Shown: one piece after another, positions 23,622-32,746 of the stretch
Numbering within the stretch: position 1 is the stretch's first letter
Layout: the number at the start of each line of letters is the position of its first letter
From: Micropterix aruncella
Taxonomy: Eukaryota; Arthropoda; Insecta; Lepidoptera; Micropterigidae
Reading direction: 5' to 3'
Length of the DNA stretch: 64,000 nt
Assembly (NCBI GenBank): GCA_944548615.1
Contig: OX155973.1
Location: forward strand, 21,275,728 to 21,339,727
The notes under the pieces: model-generated
The model's input: the letters and a program-made list of their open reading frames with translations, nothing else
Told to the model about the DNA's origin: nothing
The model's database searches: none
Made by a program: the position numbers and the translations under genes

Positions 23622-23965
23622 AACATGCTTTTATTAGGTCGAACTGTATGTAACTATGTAATGGAATCTAAGGTATCTAATTTAACCATCTTCCAAGGAT
23701 CGTAGCGTCATGAAAATTGGCAGCTGTATGTAGTTCTGATGACAATACAATAATATGGTACTGTCGAACTGATCTAATGATGGAGTCGGAAGATATGAAC
23801 TGGAACTCCATGATGGAACATCTTATCATAGCTGTGTTTGGACTTGTTAGAAAAGTCTTGGAATGAACTTTGACCACGATTAGGTTTCAAGGTCTGATGA
23901 TGTGGTTTTTAGGTGCATTTGTATAAACCTGTTTTTAGTGTTTTTTTTAATCTATTAATTTATTA
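23622..23965 (+). repeat. About 340-bp dispersed repeat, copy 1
   Basis: Matches 47921-48265 in the same orientation at high identity, from CTTTTATTAGGTCGA through GAAAATTGGCAGCTGTATGT to TGATGATGTGGTTTTT. The class is not determined; there is no coding content. Confidence 0.8.
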
Positions 23966-24028
23966 ATGCAAAGGAAATACTAGAAAAATACTACATTTGT
24001 GATCATAATCGTTTGACAAAAACACGAT

Positions 24029-24182
24029 CGGGGAGGGGGTTGGCGGGGTTGGCCGGTTGAGGGTGGGGTGAGTTGGGAGGGTAGGTTGGGGGGTTGAGGT
24101 GATAGGGGTTAGCGAGCGGGGGGTTGGGCCGTGGGTAGTTGAGAACCTTCCCAACAGCAGGGGGGGGGGGGGGGGGGGGGGA
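24029..24182 (+). repeat. G-rich tract with a 20-G run
   Basis: Repeated GGGG runs (GGGGAGGGGG, GGGGTTGG, GGTGGGGTGAG) end in about 20 consecutive G at 24162-24181. The many G-runs with short loops could fold into G-quadruplexes. It lies in intron 4, 1.2 kb upstream of exon 5. Confidence 0.85.
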
Positions 24183-24495
24183 ATTGGAAACCCGGTTTGG
24201 GTGTTGAGGTGGCACAACCGATTTCTTTTACAAACTGAAAGAGAAAAATAAATAGGGGACTTACGCTTTTGAATTAAAAATTAATTTGGTGAGTGATCGA
24301 TTTGAAGAAGGAGGATAAATTTGATAAAGTTGGTTTGTCTATTTCGACAAGTGAGTCTCTGGCATAAAGGAGATTGTTTTGTGGTATCTGGTTAATAAAG
24401 TATTACCTAAATGATAAAGTATTTATAATCCAGATCAGGTGAAGGTTGGTAATATTTGTAATATAGTTAATGTGTGTGTGAGGTTTTATATAAAA

Positions 24496-25248
24496 CTAGC
24501 TGACCTGTGCCCACTTCGCTGGGCGGTAAAACTTTTTACCTGTTATGAAATTATGAGTGTGGTTCGGTTAGTACTGAGTGCTATGATTTATTTCCTGACT
24601 GCCAAAATTAGAGTTATATTTTTACTGCATATGTATGTATGTATTTGCATGCCAATTTGACTATAATACAGTTATTTGTAAGTGTCTTCTTGTGAGTGTC
24701 TTATTTGTGAGCGTATTATCTCTTTAACTATTTATGCAGTAAAAGGGAAATTATATGCAGTAAAAGGGAAAAGTCTTTTGTTTTAAACACTTGAGATGAT
24801 AAATTTACTAATTTTGATAAGAATTAATAATTGATGATAATATGACCAATAAACAAGACCTAACGATTTAAATTATTTTTTTTAATATAAAATTGTCACT
24901 TTTGTGACTTAAATATAAACGTTAGACATATGCTGTCGCTGACTTTTTTGTAGGCATTATCAAGATCTACAACTTTTCTCTAGAACGTAATCATATATCT
25001 CTCATCGTTAAGGCAGCTTTAGTTAGAAACGTTTTCGTTCGACCGCTAATTCTCCGACTTACTTTGCAAATCCGACTACCACGAAAAAATCTTTTCATTT
25101 TTCGCATTAATAGATAGCCTATGACACTCACAAATAACGCGGCTTTCTATTGGTTAAAGAATTTTCAAAGTCGGTCCAATAGATCCAGAGATTACTTCCT
25201 ACAACGTGCAACGTCACAAACTTTACATCTTTATAATATTAGTATAGA
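24496..25248 (-). mobile_element. Non-autonomous Helitron, copy 2
   Basis: Reverse orientation. CTAG sits at 24496-24499, followed by the hairpin GCCCACTTCGCTGGGC, and the TCTATACTAATATTATAAAG end is at 25229-25248. It is bounded by A on the left and T on the right. It is 753 bp, non-coding, and inserted within copy A of the exon 5 duplication. Confidence 0.84.
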
Positions 25249-25375
25249 TAGAGCAAGTTACATTGTGATTTTATGGTATCAAAATGACATTACTGCCAAA
25301 ACTGACAGATCTTAGCCATTGATATATCGTGCTTTATTTTAATTTTGATGTTATTAATAATATAATTGCTTTCAG

Positions 25376-25489
25376 AATCCCGCCTCTATCGGTGAAAGAC
25401 GCTGCATTTCAAATAATCGACGGAATGCGTAGAAATTACAAGTCTTTCGCGGTTCCAAGATATATGCTCTACACGGCAACATTTCTGAA
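25376..25489 (+). CDS. SDR16C-like dehydrogenase, exon 5
   Basis: A 114-bp exon between TTGCTTTCAG and GTAAGA. It completes the split Arg codon, then reads IPPLSVKDAAFQIIDGMR and on to YMLYTATFL. In SDR16C proteins this is the segment after the substrate loop: a helix with AxxIIxGM, then a hydrophobic C-terminal stretch that probably contacts a membrane. It ends with two bases (AA) that pair with the G opening the exon at 49000 to make Lys. The following intron is 23.5 kb and carries the LTR element, the hAT/BEL nest and several other insertions. A diverged copy of this exon is at 53971-54084. Confidence 0.92.
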
Positions 25490-25652
25490 GTAAGATATTA
25501 TTGCATTAAATCCGTAACAATTGAATTTAAGGAAAGCTTTGCCCGTAAATCCATATCTATTTTAAAGCGACTTGATACCTGGGAACGACCATATCTGAAG
25601 TATTTTAGTTTTATGAGTTTTTTTTTAAAATATAAGCATTAATTTAAAAAAA

Positions 25653-26230
25653 TACGTGTGGCTCTCGGGGACTGCCGCGGTAAAGCTATTGCATAGCATT
25701 TTTAACAGCTTATGCAATTATAATTATTTATTTATTTTATTATTTCTGATATCAGATAACTGCGCTCTATCGGAAAACGTTGAAATTATTCCGAATCATT
25801 TTCGGCTGCGGAAGCAAATGATTCGGAATAATTTAAACGTCTTCCGATAGAGCACCACGCACGAATTTTATTCAATAAAGCAAAAAAAACGGATATTATT
25901 CTTTGACTGAATAATTAAATTATCTTTAAAATGGTGCAGGTTTCATAATAATACGCCAGATAGTATTTGCGTAGTAGTCGTTTTTGTGTTCGGTTAGACC
26001 TAATTTCACAAATTAATTACACTATGTAATATAAACAAAATCTAAAATATTCAAAGCTAAGAATATTAGGAAAATGGTCTTGTTTAACATGTATTTTTTT
26101 CGAATCGTAAGCAGTACTCGTTTAGACGTAATTATCAGTTTAAAATCATTAATTTTCGTTAAGAAATTTCTTCATTCGGTCGCCGCGCTGGCCTGGCCCG
26201 CGATAAAAGCTATGCAATAGCTTAAAAAGT
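25653..26230 (-). mobile_element. MITE family 1, copy 3
   Basis: Inverted relative to 16700-17373. It begins TACGTGTGGCTCTCGGGGAC, holds the same internal hairpin (GCGCTCTATCGGAAAACG...), and ends in GGCCCGCGATAAAAGC. The far terminal repeat is shortened to GCTATGCAATAGC. It lies about 160 bp after exon 5. Confidence 0.78.
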
Positions 26231-26283
26231 TTCTAAGTGAATCCCTCGATAAGGAAGCAAATTTGGACTGAAAAAAGTTGCTC

Positions 26284-26880
26284 ATTACAATACAATACAA
26301 TCAACTACTCCAGTAGATAGGCATTCCTACTCTTGGATGCGTCACAAAATTAAATGGTAAAAATTTAATTATATAAAACATAACTATCGTGATATGGCTG
26401 TAATATTACATTCAATATTACCTACATACAAATAATTAAAATATACTAATGTGATTTAAAAGTCAGGGAGAATAATATATTAAAATAGAAATGCAAATTC
26501 TATGTAGAATAATCAAAAAATATATATTTTATTATCAATCCAGCAATCTGCATTCGTATTTTTTTTTTAATAAATAGATGTAATAAATTATACGAAAATT
26601 AGAAAGTCAGCTATCATAATACCATTATGTTTAAAACTTTACGCATTTCATTAATCATCAACATGGAAAATAAACTAAGAATTTTCAAACTCCCTTATAC
26701 CATAAATTGGGTTTCTTACCAAATTATGTATAATTATCTTTTTAAATTGGTCATCTCCAAGGCTTTTAATTTGCTCTGGAATCTTATTATAGGACAAATT
26801 TTGGTGAATAAAATTGACCATTGCCTTGGACATTAGGGCTTTAAACTGACTTCGAAAACTTTTAGGCGCTAATACTTCTA
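26284..26880 (-). mobile_element. 3' end of a non-LTR retrotransposon, copy 1
   Basis: The minus strand carries a C-terminal RT stretch (SQFKALMSKAMVNF, LSYNKIPEQIKSL and FKKIIIHNLVRN), then a 3' UTR ending in a (TTGTA)n tail at about 26284-26300. A second copy of this 3' end is at 42318-43960 with an insertion in it. Stops are present after the conserved stretch. There is no catalytic RT part. Confidence 0.65.
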
Positions 26881-27027
26881 CAATGTAAGCGGTAAGTGTG
26901 TTTTTATTATAATTACATTATATTTGCTGGTTAATCCTCTAGGGTAGCACTAGAGGATTATGATGTGACTAGGCCCATTTTTATTTAGAGTTACGCTCTG
27001 AGAGTTACACTAAACATGCTGTGAGAA

Positions 27028-27553
27028 TGGTCACCCTTCACTAGACTCCAATTGCTTGTGTGCGAAGGGTGGTTCTCATCATGAAGGTTGCTCCGTTAAT
27101 GAGAGTCGTATATGTCCGTGTAGAAGAGTTTATTCAGAAGTGAGTCGAAGTCGCCAGTTCTTAACGCCTTGAGTTGTGTTCGCCGTTGTGTTGTAGTGTG
27201 GGCGAGAGGTGAAGCCGTGGCGGTGCGTGTGTAGTCGAGGAGCGAAGTGTGTAGTCGAGGAGCGAAGTGTGTAGTCGAGATATCTGCCAAAGGAATGATG
27301 TAGCAGTGTGTAGGTGTACTTGACCACCAAAGGAATGATAATGATCGAATGCAATGTACTGCGTTTTATAGGGAGATCGGTGATGCAATAGCTACGAGTG
27401 GGGCGACGCATGTGTCGCTAACCTGGGCAATATTTGCCAAATTTAGCTGGAAATTAACTGCAGCTGCGCGTGCAAGTATGAGCGAGTCTGCAGTTTTCTG
27501 TTCTGTGAAATTGACTTTTTTGTTGTGGGTATGTAGGGCCGAGGGCTCCTACA
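27028..27553 (-). repeat. 3' LTR (526 bp) of the minus-strand LTR element
   Basis: Begins TGGTCACCC and ends GGCTCCTACA as read on the plus strand. It matches 29815-30340 over its full 526 bp with one difference noticed (ATGCAATG versus ATGAAATG). It contains two tandem AGTCGAGGAGCGAAGTGTGT units. Confidence 0.92.
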
Positions 27554-29219
27554 TGGCTCCCCCCTAGTGAAGGGCTTGCGTATGACAATATGGAAGGTCT
27601 TCACGACAAAGTGACAAAAAAGTGTAAGTGTGACAATTAAAAGTGTGTGTGAAGTTGTGTTCGCGAAAGTTTGGGAATCGTATGTTTTTATGCGAGTGTT
27701 TGACAGTTTGAGAACCGTATGTTGTTATGAGTAGCGAAGGCATTTCGTTACAATGGGTTAAAAACTGGCGCTGTTATAAAATGTTGACAATAAGGAAAAA
27801 TAAATGAATACAATGGACAATGGTTAGTATAAACGCTGACATAATAAAATTCGCTGGACGTGAAACGAGTGAATACAATGCAATATGTTACGCGCCGAAC
27901 GATAAAAATGATTCGCGCGGCTTAAAAAAAATGTGGAGCATATGAATTAATAATAATTTAGCGCGATAAGAATGCAATCTGAGTAATTTCGCGCGCGTGA
28001 CGTCTGAAGTCCATTGTTTGTTTGTTGCGCATTCGTGTGGACTTCCGGTCTTGAAGTTGAAGATTCCCGATAGTAGCTGTTTTGGAGTGCGGCGCCTTGC
28101 TTCTGCGAATGAGGTCGTACAGTTCGGTGGTTTTAGTCAGTGAGTCGCTAAACCATTCGGTCGACTTCCAAATTGCTTCGACTATGACGTCGTATCCATG
28201 CGTGTTGTGTGGGAATCGCTTCTGTTGTTGCAAGTGGGATAATATCGCCGATTTTACGCTTTGAATGAGTGGTTTCGCTATACCGTCTATTCTCGGCGTT
28301 TTGTAATTTTTGTGGGTGAGTCGGCTTCAGCGTGCTGATTAGCGTAGTCCATTGTTGTTTTTTTGAGGTTGGTTGTAGCGTTTTGATTTTTTGTGATCGG
28401 GTATGAATGCTGTGGAGTGTGAGTTCCATCCGTTTTGCGTTTTCGATGTTGATATTCTTCCGCTGCGTGGTAGTTTCCGTTTCGTAGTGTGTTTATCGAT
28501 TGAAATTGTGATTGAGAAGGCATTTAGGCCGATAGTGTCCTTGGTCAGCTGTTAGTCTATACTGGACCTAAGTGCCATTCTCCCGGATGTTGCGCCTGCA
28601 GGTCATTAAGCTGCAGAAAACGTCTTACTGCTGTCCGGTGAAGAGTGTGAAGCGATTGTGACGACTTCCTTTCGTAGGATTTTACCTGAGAGTGTATCAA
28701 TGACGGTTTCGCCTGTACAAGTCCGCAGGGCCGCACATCGTTGTTTTTATAAAATTCGTTAGCGTTCGTTGTTTTGATCCGAGATAAGTGCTGTATGAAT
28801 GTGGCGTTGGTAATTGCGCGTGCTGATAATGTCGTTTAGCCATGACCGTGGGTGTGTGTTCGTTGATTGTAGGTGCCGAGTATATTTTTAAATAAGTCAC
28901 GTGAGTACTTGCTTACTGCTTATTGGTAGAAGTACTTGCGAATGTGTTGCGGGAAATTTGCTTCCGCGGTTGATGCAATGTCTGCATTTTTATTAATCGA
29001 GCAGGAATTTCGTCTGCTTTTGCGTTGTTGTCGTTTTGTAGTGGCACCGGTCGTCGTCGTTTGGCTGTTTATTTGCGCTGAGAGGCTTGTGTGGTGTCGT
29101 GTTTCGCTGAGTCGTTATGCGTTTTATTGTTTTACTTGCTAGGCATGACCGATGTTGAGAATGCGTATTGTAGTTGGTGGTCATGCGTAGCAAGGATCAT
29201 TCCTTTGTTCTTGTGCTGA

Positions 29220-29429
29220 TTATACCGCTTGTATCTGTTGTATGTGGGGTCGGGCGATTTCTTTCCTTAGCCATTTCCTTATTCCCTGTCTGCATCGCTC
29301 GTGGCATAGTATGCAGAGGATTACTGCTATTAGGACCACCATTATTATGATCAGTACGTCTGATGTGTTGTTGTTAGTAATCTGGGTGCCGGTGATGACT
29401 GCCTCGTCCTTGCTCTGTTGTCCGCCCAT
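29220..29429 (-). CDS. Small membrane protein with a myristoylation-like start, in the LTR element
   Basis: Sixty-nine codons. It opens MGGQQSKDE, a good N-myristoylation consensus (Gly2, Ser6). After a polar Asn/Thr-rich stretch comes one membrane segment (LIIIMVVLIAVILCIL, about residues 26-41), then a basic tail rich in Arg and Lys. It lies in the element's sense, about 390 bp after the 5' LTR. No known domain. A small acylated transmembrane protein would be unusual for a deletion derivative and might act in particle or membrane association; that role is inference. It could be a chance frame. Confidence 0.4.
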   Translation of the reverse strand: MGGQQSKDEAVITGTQITNNNTSDVLIIIMVVLIAVILCILCHERCRQGIRKWLRKEIARPHIQQIQAV

Positions 29430-29483
29430 TTGGATTTTATAGTGCGAAGTCGCTGTGTGTGCGGAGGTTTGAGGAAGGCGTGT

Positions 29484-29729
29484 TCAGCGGCTTTTGAAGT
29501 TGAAGGAGAGTGAACGGCGTGTCCTTTTCAGTGTCGTGGCTGTAGTTTGAAGGATTCCGAAGTGAAGGTTTAGGCGTGAAGGCGTAGGCGTGTTGTTGAA
29601 GGTGCGTGTTGAAGGTGCGTTATGTCCAAAGTCGGGTTCACCAATGTGAATAAGGTGATGCGTGTCCTGGTCGAACGTTGGTGTCAACAGTGTGAAATGA
29701 CCGTGTTCATATCCAGCGTCGGAGGTCAC
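29484..29729 (-). CDS. First small open frame of the LTR element
   Basis: Eighty-one codons overlapping the tandem primer-site-like repeats, in the element's sense. It is rich in Thr, His and Arg (for example FGILQTTATTLKRTRRSLSF). No family recognised. It may be translated leader sequence or not coding at all. Confidence 0.2.
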   Translation of the reverse strand: MTSDAGYEHGHFTLLTPTFDQDTHHLIHIGEPDFGHNAPSTRTFNNTPTPSRLNLHFGILQTTATTLKRTRRSLSFNFKSR

Positions 29730-29814
29730 CAGTGTGAGCGTGTTCGTGTCAAACGTCGTGGGTCACCAATGTGAGCGTGTTCGTGTCAAACGTCGTGGGT
29801 CACCAATATGAATA
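29634..29814 (-). repeat. Tandem primer-binding-site-like repeats
   Basis: GGGTCACCA-type motifs (plus strand) occur at 29797-29805, 29760-29768 and 29724-29731, with degenerate versions near 29681 and 29634. They are about 37-47 bp apart, each with GTGTTCGTGTCAAACGTCGT-like flanks. Only the first is next to the LTR, in the position used by reverse transcriptase. Confidence 0.75.
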
Positions 29815-30340
29815 TGGTCACCCTTCACTAGACTCCAATTGCTTGTGTGCGAAGGGTGGTTCTCATCATGAAGGTTGCTCCGTTAATGAGAGTCGTATAT
29901 GTCCGTGTAGAAGAGTTTATTCAGAAGTGAGTCGAAGTCGCCAGTTCTTAACGCCTTGAGTTGTGTTCGCCGTTGTGTTGTAGTGTGGGCGAGAGGTGAA
30001 GCCGTGGCGGTGCGTGTGTAGTCGAGGAGCGAAGTGTGTAGTCGAGGAGCGAAGTGTGTAGTCGAGATATCTGCCAAAGGAATGATGTAGCAGTGTGTAG
30101 GTGTACTTGACCACCAAAGGAATGATAATGATCGAATGAAATGTACTGCGTTTTATAGGGAGATCGGTGATGCAATAGCTACGAGTGGGGCGACGCATGT
30201 GTCGCTAACCTGGGCAATATTTGCCAAATTTAGCTGGAAATTAACTGCAGCTGCGCGTGCAAGTATGAGCGAGTCTGCAGTTTTCTGTTCTGTGAAATTG
30301 ACTTTTTTGTTGTGGGTATGTAGGGCCGAGGGCTCCTACA
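29815..30340 (-). repeat. 5' LTR (526 bp) of the minus-strand LTR element
   Basis: Direct copy of 27028-27553, same length and same TG...CA ends. The primer-site motif lies immediately inside it, at 29805-29797 read on the minus strand. Confidence 0.92.
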
Positions 30341-30677
30341 ATGCTTTGCCATTAACACCCTTATACCACCACTGCGTAAAGATAGATATTCTGTGCTAGC
30401 GCTGCGATAGACCGTATGCGGAACCTGCGCTTGACGCTTCGTCAACGCTGGAATTTTATTGGTCAAACCCTACAAAATCGACCCCGCCTATTTTTCGCGT
30501 GTTCGCCCATTTCGGATATTTTTCTGAGGTCTCATGTCGCCTTAATCGTATAATCGGATAACAAGTGTGAATGGCGGTCAGTAGACAATACCGGTCAGCG
30601 GCATTTTTCCATGTCAACGTTTTTAAAATAGCCTAGACCCTATCATTCCATCTGAATGCTGGCCTAATGAATATTAC
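30341..30677. other. Intron 5, nothing recognised
   Basis: Mixed composition between the LTR element and the hAT start. No motif-bearing frame. Confidence 0.35.
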
Positions 30678-30909
30678 ACTCCGAGCAGGGGCGTAGCTAC
30701 CATCGTATCTGCCGTATCAATTATACGGGGCCCCCGGGCCATGGGGGCCCCCAACCTGACCTGACCTGACCTGGCGACCTGAGTAGTATGTTCAAAATAT
30801 TACAACCGGAGAAACTCCTGTCTTCTTTTAACTGTCGTCTAAATACAGTAAATACATCTCAGTTATTCTTTATGGCCAAGTAAAGGTTTTAAAAACATGT
30901 TTAAAGTCT

Positions 30910-31197
30910 GAAATTCATTTCATTGAATTATTGCTGATAAAATTCAATAGGTTTGCATCCAGTTTTCCGGAGGCAATAACAGCATGCTCTTTATTCTTGA
31001 CACTTCCAGTTACAACTGCAACTGCTGAAAGAAGTTTTTCAAAATTAAAACTGATTAAAAAATACCTAAGAACTTCGACGGGACATGAACGCCTGTCAGA
31101 CCTGTCACTATTGTCCATAGAGGCAGAAACTTTAGAAAAACTAAAGTCATCATCAGCTATAAATTATTTAATAAATCAGTTTGCCGAAAAAAGGTAA
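30910..31197 (+). pseudogene. hAT transposase C-terminal fragment
   Basis: The frame reads SSFPEAITACSLFLTLPVTT, then ATAERSFSKLKLIKKYLRTS and RLSDLSLLSIEAE. This is the hAT C-terminal dimerisation domain of the zinc-finger MYM-type-1-like group (PVT-A-ERSFSKLK-IK-LR). The N-terminal zinc finger and the catalytic Asp residues are missing. It ends 50 bp before the BEL insertion point. Confidence 0.8.
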
Positions 31198-31249
31198 GGA
31201 GAGTGTATATTTAATTAGAATTGTTTGTAAAAGTTTTGGAAAAAGTGAC

Positions 31250-32693
31250 TGTTCGAATTACAGCGGATTGGTTGTTCTTCGGAGAAACTCGCAGACCGAA
31301 GGAGTGCGACTCTAAAATAATAAATTATCCGTTTCTAAAACGAAAAAACTAAAAGGCAGGAAAGAGCTCTTAAAGAAGCTATAAATTATGATATAGCGAC
31401 GCGGGGACTAGACCAAGGGAATATGCCTTCGTAGAAGCAGTTGAAAAACTCATAGCGCAGCCACTTTACTCCGCTAATAAAACGATAGTTCGGAGATAAA
31501 GGGTGACATAACAAAAGGCAACCCTAAAAATACCCGTACACGGAAACGGCTTTGCCTCCAGTACAGACAATGGCCTTCTGTTAAAAATATATGATGCAGC
31601 AACGGGCGAGTCCTTCTCATTAAAAAATAAACAAAAAACAAAGCCCTGTAAAATCGAAAGAGAGATTTAAATGCGTATTATCTTTGCTCTATCCAGTTAA
31701 AGGTTTAGATACTTGACATACCTTATTTAATTAATTAGTATAAGCTACTAACCACGTTTACGGTAACTATTAAGAGTTGTTACAAATAATTTGCTAATCT
31801 AAGCTAGGTGCATGTCTTAATAATAGTATGATAACCGCTAACCGGAAAATTTATTAATATGTAAAATAGGCTAAAATTTATACGTAACATTTTTTGTTTT
31901 TCCTTTGGTTCTTGTTATTAATTCTTGTTAAGTAATTCAAAAATAATTTAAGACTTGTTTATCTTAGGAACTGCAATGTATGCAAAGTAATATTTTAAAC
32001 ATAATACAGTAATTAATAACCCCTAAGGTTACCATTTATAATTAACACTTAAAAGTAGAAAACGGGGAAAATCGTCCCCTTTCTACCTTTATTTAAATAG
32101 AGTATTTTAAAAAGAAGATAAGATGGCGCTTCGGATCAGGACCGCCCACAATTTTTTTTACGGGGTAGGCAGCGGCATGTTGCAAGCTGCCATTCTATTG
32201 GCCGACCCAAAATAACATGGCGGCATTATCATCCACTAGGCAGTAAGGGTGGAGTCCTGTACAGACATTGGAAAATATGTATACTCCTTTTATCAGGCAG
32301 TCGTTAAAAAATCTTAGACTCCCGCGGACGTATCCGCGGAGAAGTCGGGCGGTATAAAGTGTACGCACCGATTAAAGAGTGCAAATAAAGTGTAACTAAA
32401 AATGTTAATTAGCATTAATTAGCACCTAAGAAGATATCAATAAAGACTTACGATTTCGCGACAAAAACGCTTTAATTGTACCTTTATTGATCCAAAACGG
32501 TGTAATATCTTCCGAGGAAAAGGCAGCTTCACAGAAACGGGGCTTTATTTACCTACGCACAAGAAGAGGAATCCGATGGCGAAATAATCTCCTATGGGAC
32601 ATGGCGGTGAATTCTAACTATCGAATATCTACAGTCCGCTAGACCTCGCCGCTAAAAATAGATGTACAAACAAACTATGTTATAAAACGAACA
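31250..32693 (+). repeat. BEL/Pao 5' LTR (1444 bp)
   Basis: Starts TGTTCGAATTACAGCGG and ends AAAACGAACA, with target duplication GTGAC at 31245-31249. It equals the 3' LTR in length, with only about two differences noticed (AGAAGCAGTT/AGAAGTAGTT and TTTTGTTTTT/TTTTGATTTT). A TATAAAG at about 32353 and AATAAA motifs near 32384 and 32440 could serve promoter and polyadenylation roles. TGGTCATTCGACACGG just downstream is the likely primer site. Confidence 0.95.
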
Positions 32694-32746
32694 TAATTGG
32701 TCATTCGACACGGATTTAAAAAATAAAAAGAAGAACCGGCTAAAAA

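Larger units (their letters stand above)
24225..25560 (+). repeat. Segmental duplication around exon 5, copy A
   Basis: The segment ACAACCGATTTC...ACAAACTGA through exon 5 to GGAAAGCTTTGCCCG matches 52760-54470 in the same order. Copy A additionally carries a Helitron (24496-25248). Copy B carries a hAT MITE and a family 2 MITE instead. The duplication therefore predates these insertions. Confidence 0.72.
27554..29814 (-). mobile_element. Interior of a non-autonomous LTR retrotransposon (CsRn1-like primer)
   Basis: In the element's sense (minus strand), the 5' LTR (29815-30340) is followed nine bases later by TGGTGACCCACGACGT. This closely resembles the complement of a tRNA-Trp 3' end, the primer type known for CsRn1-clade Gypsy elements. 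Just before the 3' LTR is a polypurine-like AGGGGGGAG. The 2.26-kb interior has no protease, RT, RNase H or integrase, only small frames (29729-29484, 29429-29220, 28900-28697, 28523-28287, 28233-27958). Near-identical LTRs indicate recent insertion, so the enzymes must be supplied in trans. No matching target-site duplication was seen at the outer ends. Confidence 0.75.

Noticed and set aside
24003..24217. Proline-rich minus-strand frames
   Set aside because: They are the complement of the G-rich tract; a low-complexity artefact.
27096..27567. Frames repeated in 27.1-27.6 kb and 29.9-30.4 kb
   Set aside because: They lie inside the two LTR copies, which explains why they occur twice. LTRs of this kind do not code for protein.
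27028..30340. Plus-strand orientation for the LTR element
   Set aside because: The primer-site motif is next to the right LTR, and the purine tract (CTCCCCCC on the plus strand) is next to the left LTR. Both fit only the minus-strand orientation.
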